Origin: Parvibaculum sp963975745
GTDB lineage: Bacteria; Pseudomonadota; Alphaproteobacteria; Parvibaculales; Parvibaculaceae
Direction of reading: 5' to 3'
DNA: 64,000 nucleotides
Assembly: GCF_963975745.1 (NCBI RefSeq)
Contig: NZ_CAXBIB010000006.1
Location: 124,001 to 188,000 of the forward strand
Shown: positions 59,560-64,000 of the stretch, in pieces
How the letters are laid out: each line of letters opens with the position of its first letter
Position numbering within the stretch: position 1 is the stretch's first letter
Notes under the pieces: model-generated
What the model was told of the DNA's origin: nothing
Database searches by the model: none
Seen by the model: only the letters and a program-made list of their open reading frames with translations
Program-made: the position numbers and the translations under genes

Positions 59560-60777
59560 TTACGCTCCGAAGTCCCAGCTCATGCCTTCGTGGTAGCACT
59601 TGAGTACACTTTTCGCGATGACAATGCGATGGACCTCGTCGGGTCCGTCGGCGAGGCGCAGCGTGCGGGCGCCCTGATACATGCCGGCCAGCGGCGTGTC
59701 GCCCGAGACGCCGAGGGCGCCATGTACCTGGATTGCGCGGTCGACGACGCGCTCGAAGGCGGCGGGCACGAAGATCTTGATCGCCGAGATGTCGACGCGG
59801 GCGCCCGATCCCTCCTCCATGCGATGGGCACAGTGAATGGTCATCAGGCGGGCGGCCTGGATGTCCATGTAGCTGTCGGCGATGAAGCCCTGGATGAACT
59901 GCTTGGTCTCGAGCTTGCCGCCATGGACCTCACGGCTGATGGCGCGCTTGCACATCAGGTCGAAGGCGCGCCACATCTGGCCGATCGAATTCATGCAGTG
60001 GAAGACACGGCCTTCGCCGAGACGGTCCTGCGCCGCCTGATGGCCGGTGCCGGTGCGGCCGAGCTGGTTTTCGAGCGGCACGCGGACATTCTCGTATTTG
60101 ATCTCGCAATGATCGCCGCCGGTGTGACCCCAGACGGGAACCGACCGGATGATGTTCACGCCGGGCGTCTTCATCGGCACGATGATCTGGGTCATCTTGT
60201 CCTTGACGCCGCCCTTGCCGTCCTTCTCTTCGGTGCGGCACATCACGATGGCGATGTCGGCGCGGCGACCATTGGAGGTGAACCATTTGTGGCCGTTGAT
60301 GACCCAGTGGTCGCCGTCCTTCACCGCACGGGTCTGGATCGCGTAAGGGTCGGAGCCGGGCTGGTCGGGCTCGGTCATCGAGAAGCAGCTTTCGATGTCG
60401 CCGGCGACCAGCGGCTCAAGCCATTTCTTCTTCTGTTCGGGCGTGCCGTATTTCAGCAGGATCTTCTGGTTGCCCGAGTTCGGCGCGACGACGCCGAAGA
60501 GACGCGCGGAGAAAGGCGACCAGGCCATGATCTCGTTCATATAGGCGTGCTTCAGAAAGCCGATGCCCATGCCGCCATAATCCTCCGGCAGATGCGGCGC
60601 CCAGAGACCCTCGTCCTTGACCTTCGCCTTGATCCTCGTGCGGACGGCTTCGGCTTCGGCGCCGCCCTTGTAGAGAACCGGTTCGGCCGGGATGATGTCG
60701 CCGGTGACGATCCGGGCGGTGCGCAGCCGGATCTCGTTGATGCCGTCGTCGAGACCCGGGATGGGTTGTACCTGCAT
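59560..60777 (-). CDS. Acyl-CoA dehydrogenase
   Basis: A 405-aa FAD enzyme of the acyl-CoA dehydrogenase family. CFSMTEPDQPGSDPYAIQT and GHKWFTSNGRRADIAIVMCRT form the FAD/substrate site, and the C-terminus has the helical domain ending IQVHGALGVSGDTPLAGMYQG. It resembles the FadE-like group with APNSGNQKILLKYGTPEQKK. It introduces the trans double bond into acyl-CoA. The ATG at 60777 directly precedes QVQPIPGLDD. It lies 10 bp before phoR and is divergent from the SDR gene. Confidence 0.9.
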   Translation of the reverse strand: MQVQPIPGLDDGINEIRLRTARIVTGDIIPAEPVLYKGGAEAEAVRTRIKAKVKDEGLWAPHLPEDYGGMGIGFLKHAYMNEIMAWSPFSARLFGVVAPNSGNQKILLKYGTPEQKKKWLEPLVAGDIESCFSMTEPDQPGSDPYAIQTRAVKDGDHWVINGHKWFTSNGRRADIAIVMCRTEEKDGKGGVKDKMTQIIVPMKTPGVNIIRSVPVWGHTGGDHCEIKYENVRVPLENQLGRTGTGHQAAQDRLGEGRVFHCMNSIGQMWRAFDLMCKRAISREVHGGKLETKQFIQGFIADSYMDIQAARLMTIHCAHRMEEGSGARVDISAIKIFVPAAFERVVDRAIQVHGALGVSGDTPLAGMYQGARTLRLADGPDEVHRIVIAKSVLKCYHEGMSWDFGA

Positions 60778-60934
60778 GATCGTTCCCCCTCTGTGCCGAT
60801 GGCGTTTGCGCCAGCATAGAGGCGACGGCGGGGGGCGGTCCAATGCGACGCGGAAAGCCGCGCGAAGCTCGTGACATTTCCATGAATTGCCATAGTTTAG
60901 AGCCCATGACGGCATTCAGACGAGGCGGAGCGAG

Positions 60935-61786
60935 ATGACGGAGATCAGCGGCAAACTGGCGGTGGTGACGGGCGCGGCGAGCGGCATCGGACGCGGGACG
61001 GCAATTGCGCTCGCAAAGCGCGGGGCGCGGCTGGCGCTGACCGATCTCGACCGGGCGGGGCTTGCCGAAACGGCGGCGCGGGTCGAGGCGCTGGGCGGCA
61101 AGGTCACGACCTATCTGGTCGATGTCGCCGACCGCGACGCGGTCTATGCCTTCGCGCAGGAGATCGAGGCCGCGCATGGCGGCGCCGACATCGTCATCAA
61201 CAATGCCGGCGTCGCGCAGATCGCGCGGGTCGACGAACTTGCCTATGACGATTTCGAATGGGTGATGAATATCGACTTCTGGGGCATGGTCTATGGCAGC
61301 AAGGCCTTCCTGCCGCAGCTGCAGGCGAAGGGCGAGGGCCACATCGTCAATGTGTCGAGCATCTTCGGATTGATCGCGGTGCCGACACAGGCGGCCTATA
61401 ATTCGGCCAAGTTCGCCATTCGCGGTTTCACCGAAGCGCTGCGGCACGAGATGAAGGGAACGGAGATCCAGGTCTCCTGCGTGCATCCGGGCGGCATCAA
61501 GACCAACATCGTCCGCAATGCCCGTTTCCTGCAGAGCACGCAGGCCACGCTGCGTGAGGACGCGGCGTCGGGCTTCGACAAGATCGCGCGGACGACGCCG
61601 GAACGCGCCGGCGAGGTGATCGTCAACGGGATCGCCAGGAACAAGCCGCGCATCCTAATCGGCGCCGACGCGAAATTCGTCGACTGGCTGCAGCGGCTGA
61701 TGCCGGCTTCCTATGGCAAGATCATGTTCCGGCGCGAGAGCAGCGTGCTGACCGGACAGCCGGAGACCAAACAGCAAGGCGCGTGA
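60935..61786 (+). CDS. SDR family oxidoreductase
   Basis: A 283-aa classical SDR. The cofactor motif is TGAASGIGRG; NNAG is present in INNAGVAQI; the catalytic Ser is in VNVSSIFG and the Tyr/Lys in YNSAKFA. It probably oxidises or reduces a hydroxy/keto group on a lipid-like substrate. GGAGCGAG precedes the ATG. It is linked with the two following genes by very short or overlapping junctions. Confidence 0.9.
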   Translation: MTEISGKLAVVTGAASGIGRGTAIALAKRGARLALTDLDRAGLAETAARVEALGGKVTTYLVDVADRDAVYAFAQEIEAAHGGADIVINNAGVAQIARVDELAYDDFEWVMNIDFWGMVYGSKAFLPQLQAKGEGHIVNVSSIFGLIAVPTQAAYNSAKFAIRGFTEALRHEMKGTEIQVSCVHPGGIKTNIVRNARFLQSTQATLREDAASGFDKIARTTPERAGEVIVNGIARNKPRILIGADAKFVDWLQRLMPASYGKIMFRRESSVLTGQPETKQQGA

Positions 61787-61830
61787 TCGCCGCGCATCTG
61801 CGGCGATCGTCGAAGCGGGGGGAGGCATCG

Positions 61831-62733
61831 GTGAGCGAGACGGCAAGCAGCGACGGCGCGGCGCGCATGACGGTGCGGCGCATGGGCTTTGCCTATCCGG
61901 CCGCGATGGGCGGACACTGGAACAAACGCCGACCCGAATTCTCGCAGATCGTCAATGCGGCGTCGCTGGCGATGCCCTATCTCGAGCCCTATCTGATCAA
62001 GACGATGCGCGAGGCGCGGCCGCAGATCCGCGACGCGGCGCTGCTGGCGGCGCTTGACGATTATGTGGCGCAGGAGGCGATGCATTTTCGCCAGCACCGG
62101 AAATTCAACGATGAATTGAAAGCGCGCGGCTATAGCTCGATCGAAAAGATTGAAGCGGGGCTTGCATCGGATTACCGCAAGCTCGGCGAGACGCGCTCGC
62201 TGGCGTTCAATCTGGCCTATGCGGAGGGCTTCGAATCGATGGCGCTGGCGATCGGACGGATGCTGATCGCCGACCGGCGCTTCCTGTTCGGCGGCAGCGA
62301 GAGCGGCGTCGCCTCGCTGATCCTGTGGCATTTCGTCGAGGAGATCGAACACAAGAATGTCGCCTATGACGTGTTCGAGCATCTGGCCGGAAACTATTTC
62401 CGCCGCGTCCACGGGCTGCTTTATGCAACGGCGCATATCATGTGGCGCACGCGCGGCGGCTATCAGGCGCTGCTGAAGGAGGACGGGCTGTGGCGCGATC
62501 CGCGTTCGCGCCTTGCGCTGGGATTGCTCCTGCTACGGATCTTCGCGCAACTGACGCCGAAGATGCTGCGCATCCTGATGCCCTTCTACAATCCGCGCCA
62601 GGTGAAGGATCCCGCCTGGGCGCTTTCATGGGCGCGTCTCTTCAGAGCCGACAATGACGGCGCCGGACGGCTCGACACGACGCGCCTCGACGCCGCGGAG
62701 CCGATTGCCCTTTCCACCGGAGGAACAAGATGA
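61831..62733 (+). CDS. PF10118-like metal-dependent hydrolase
   Basis: A 300-aa helical protein of the PF10118 type. Candidate metal ligands are in YVAQEAMHFRQHRKFND, NLAYAEGFESMAL and LWHFVEEIEHKNVAYDVFEH, the Glu/His pattern of a ferritin-like di-iron protein. The start is GTG 61831, because the strong site GGGGGGAGG is 5 bases before it; the frame also opens at GTG 61783, overlapping the SDR stop. The reaction is not known; oxidation of hydrophobic compounds is possible. Confidence 0.82.
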   Translation: MSETASSDGAARMTVRRMGFAYPAAMGGHWNKRRPEFSQIVNAASLAMPYLEPYLIKTMREARPQIRDAALLAALDDYVAQEAMHFRQHRKFNDELKARGYSSIEKIEAGLASDYRKLGETRSLAFNLAYAEGFESMALAIGRMLIADRRFLFGGSESGVASLILWHFVEEIEHKNVAYDVFEHLAGNYFRRVHGLLYATAHIMWRTRGGYQALLKEDGLWRDPRSRLALGLLLLRIFAQLTPKMLRILMPFYNPRQVKDPAWALSWARLFRADNDGAGRLDTTRLDAAEPIALSTGGTR

Positions 62734-63254
62734 GCGAACAAACTTCGGCATCCGCCGGCGCCAGCAACATGGCGGCGCGGATGCGCGCGCTGCTGTTCTT
62801 CAACGGCGTCGGTCTGTTCGTGCTGGCGATCATCATCGGCTGGATATGGTTCTTTGCGCTGCTCGGCCGCGTCGTGTTGTGGCCGCTGCCGATCGACATT
62901 CCGGTTTCGATTCCCGATGACGGCCGCGCCTGGCGCATGGCGCATATGGAAGGGATCACGCAAGGGCTGATGCTGATGGCGCTCGGTCTCGGCGGACAGT
63001 TCATGCGGCTGACGCGCAAACAGTTCATCTGGTTCTTCTGGTCGGCACTGGTGACGGCATGGCTGTTCACGATCCCGCCGATCTTCAACGCGCTGTTCGG
63101 CACGCGGGGTCTCGCCTTTGGCGGCGGACCGTTCAAGGGCGGGCTGGCGAACGATGTGATCTATCTGTTCGGCTGGCCGCCGGTGGTGGCGGTGCATATC
63201 ATGCTGGCGCTGGCGGTGCTGGGCGTGTGGCGGCATCTCAGAGCCGAGAAATAA
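62730..63254 (+). CDS. Four-helix membrane protein resembling styrene-oxide isomerase
   Basis: A 174-aa protein with four transmembrane helices. The stretch GRAWRMAHMEGITQGLMLMA resembles the StyC segment that carries a heme-ligand His, and TRGLAFGGG followed by NDVIYLFGW resembles its third loop. Length also fits (StyC about 169 aa). The resemblance is from memory and weak outside these blocks. It overlaps the PF10118-like gene by four bases, so both act in one operon, with the SDR upstream. A Meinwald-type epoxide isomerisation role would suit that context. Confidence 0.6.
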   Translation: MSEQTSASAGASNMAARMRALLFFNGVGLFVLAIIIGWIWFFALLGRVVLWPLPIDIPVSIPDDGRAWRMAHMEGITQGLMLMALGLGGQFMRLTRKQFIWFFWSALVTAWLFTIPPIFNALFGTRGLAFGGGPFKGGLANDVIYLFGWPPVVAVHIMLALAVLGVWRHLRAEK

Positions 63255-63325
63255 TCGTCCGGGTGCGGAATAGCGGGCAAGTTATCCCCGATTGTGACAG
63301 CGTTATTTTCCCGTTATGCTCCCCT

Positions 63326-63358
63326 CTGTCACGGAACTGTCACGAAACTGTCACAAAC
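63326..63358 (+). promoter_or_regulatory. Second PHO box, no adjacent gene
   Basis: CTGTCACGGAA, CTGTCACGAAA and CTGTCACAAAC follow one another without gaps on the plus strand. This is closer to consensus than the pstS box. The next gene on the strand starts 409 bases later (63767). The segment between holds two GC-rich hairpins with a T run (63372-63430), then the tandem repeats at 63490-63612, and no gene. Confidence 0.8.
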
Positions 63359-63489
63359 GGACTTATCCCCCGGGGACAAGCCGCACTTGCCCCCGGGGCC
63401 GGCGCGGCGTGGCAGAATCGGGGATTTTTTGTTTTGCGCGGGCGGGCGCGACGGTGGTGGGTTTTTCTATTCGTATACGGATTTTTTCA

Positions 63490-63612
63490 CGCGACGCCGG
63501 AAGGAAGGGTTTTCACGCGGAGACGCGGAGTCGCGGAGAAGAGAAGAATTGTTCACGCGAAGACGCGAAGAAAAGAGAAGAATGACTCACGCAGAGACGC
63601 AGAGGTGCCCTC
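63490..63612 (+). repeat. Tandem imperfect repeats, about 35-bp units
   Basis: Three to four units built on TTCACGCGNAGACGCGNAG followed by GAGAAGAAT: about 63509-63549, 63550-63584 and 63585-63606, with a degenerate unit before. Same family as 4839-5112. It lies between the PHO box and the hydrolase gene. Confidence 0.75.
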
Positions 63613-63766
63613 ATGCGGGGCGCGGCACCGGAACCTCGCCGGCGCCGGTTGGTTTGCTGCCGGGCTACGCCCGGCAAGGGCGATCGGGAGAGGTTGCGGA
63701 TATACGGTTTTGTCATTGACGGGCGGGCGCGGTAATCTGCGGCATCTCACAAAATGGATGGAATGA

Positions 63767-64000
63767 ATGACGGATCGTTCGGAGACCTCGCAACTGATCG
63801 GGCCCGCGTCGCGGGTCTATTTCTCGCAGCGCCTCAGGCTGCATTATGTCGACTGGGGCAACGAGGCGGCGCCGCCGCTGTTGATGATCCATGGCGGGCG
63901 CGACCATTGCCGCAACTGGGACTGGACCGCCGAACGCTTGCGCGATCGCTTTCACATTATCGCGCCCGACTTGCGCGGCCATGGCGACAGCCAGTGGATG
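63767..64000 (+). CDS. Alpha/beta hydrolase, 3' end cut by window
   Basis: The first 78 residues of an alpha/beta-hydrolase: RLHYVDWGNEAAPPLLMIHGG (oxyanion-hole HGG), then WDWTAERLRDRFHIIAPDLRGHGDS, the classical start of the fold. The catalytic nucleophile and the rest lie outside the window. It could be the target of the PHO box at 63326, but 409 bases of repeats lie between. Confidence 0.82.
   Translation, partial: MTDRSETSQLIGPASRVYFSQRLRLHYVDWGNEAAPPLLMIHGGRDHCRNWDWTAERLRDRFHIIAPDLRGHGDSQWM

Noticed and set aside
63490..63612. CRISPR array or coding sequence in the tandem repeats
   Set aside because: Units are imperfect, contiguous and without unique spacers; translated strings (HAETRRRGE type) are known artefacts of this repeat family.

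Overview
The window is one contiguous piece of a high-GC alphaproteobacterial chromosome. It is most likely from the Hyphomicrobiales, in or near Parvibaculaceae; the family placement is inference. The class is supported by a GcrA cell-cycle regulator, a SAM-II riboswitch on metZ, a class I lysyl-tRNA synthetase, the argD-argF-hslO gene order, a long dCTP-deaminase-like protein, and many 4-base ATGA gene overlaps. Lipid and hydrophobic-substrate metabolism is prominent: acyl-CoA dehydrogenase, dienoyl-CoA-reductase-like SDR, malonyl-CoA synthetase, several alpha/beta hydrolases, hotdog thioesterases, and a sterol-desaturase-like protein.

Layout. 1-12.8 kb: DUF1254/DUF1214 protein (3' end cut by the window), a divergent Crp/Fnr regulator, MscS channel, SDR, quinone oxidoreductase, epoxide-hydrolase-like protein, a TMEM165/GDT1 transporter behind a yybP-ykoY (Mn2+) riboswitch, a TetR-esterase operon, a PAS protein, and a thioesterase-thioesterase-MATE operon. 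12.8-25.7 kb: arsC, pyrD-DUF952, a self-regulated-looking S24 repressor, lysK, a histidine-kinase-like protein that has lost both phosphoacceptor histidines, a DinG-type helicase, TerB-like protein, sterol desaturase-sixA, and a solute-binding protein. 25.9-31.2 kb: a family 2 glycosyltransferase gene split by a complete 3255-bp IS1595-family transposon. 31.2-42.6 kb: response regulator, matB, BCCT transporter, tRNA-Gly(CCC), DUF2804, radical SAM, LldD-like oxidase, dienelactone hydrolase, GNAT, dCTP deaminase. 42.6-51.8 kb: SAM-II riboswitch-metZ, apaG, argE, the argD-argF-hslO-lipoprotein operon, an MliC-like protein, an ABC-2 permease, and gcrA with a DnaA box. 51.9-59.5 kb: the whole phosphate system phoR-pstSCAB-phoU-phoB on the minus strand with a three-repeat PHO box. 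59.6-64 kb: acyl-CoA dehydrogenase, SDR, a PF10118-like protein, a styrene-oxide-isomerase-like membrane protein, a second PHO box with no obvious target gene, and a truncated hydrolase.

The most unusual region is the transposon at 26797-30051. Its 23-bp inverted repeats are perfect and it is flanked by an 8-bp target duplication (GACTATCC). Removing the element plus one duplication copy restores the glycosyltransferase reading frame exactly, so the disruption looks recent. Besides a DDE transposase it carries four passenger genes: a basic winged-helix-like protein, a SinR/Cas2-like small protein, a 74-aa DUF6471-like protein, and a membrane-anchored protein. A palindrome-rich divergent control region lies between the transposase and the DUF6471-like gene. 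Repeated non-coding elements (GC-rich tandem units near 4.8-5.1 kb and 63.5 kb, and a 28-bp inverted pair near 3.7 kb) fill several intergenic gaps.
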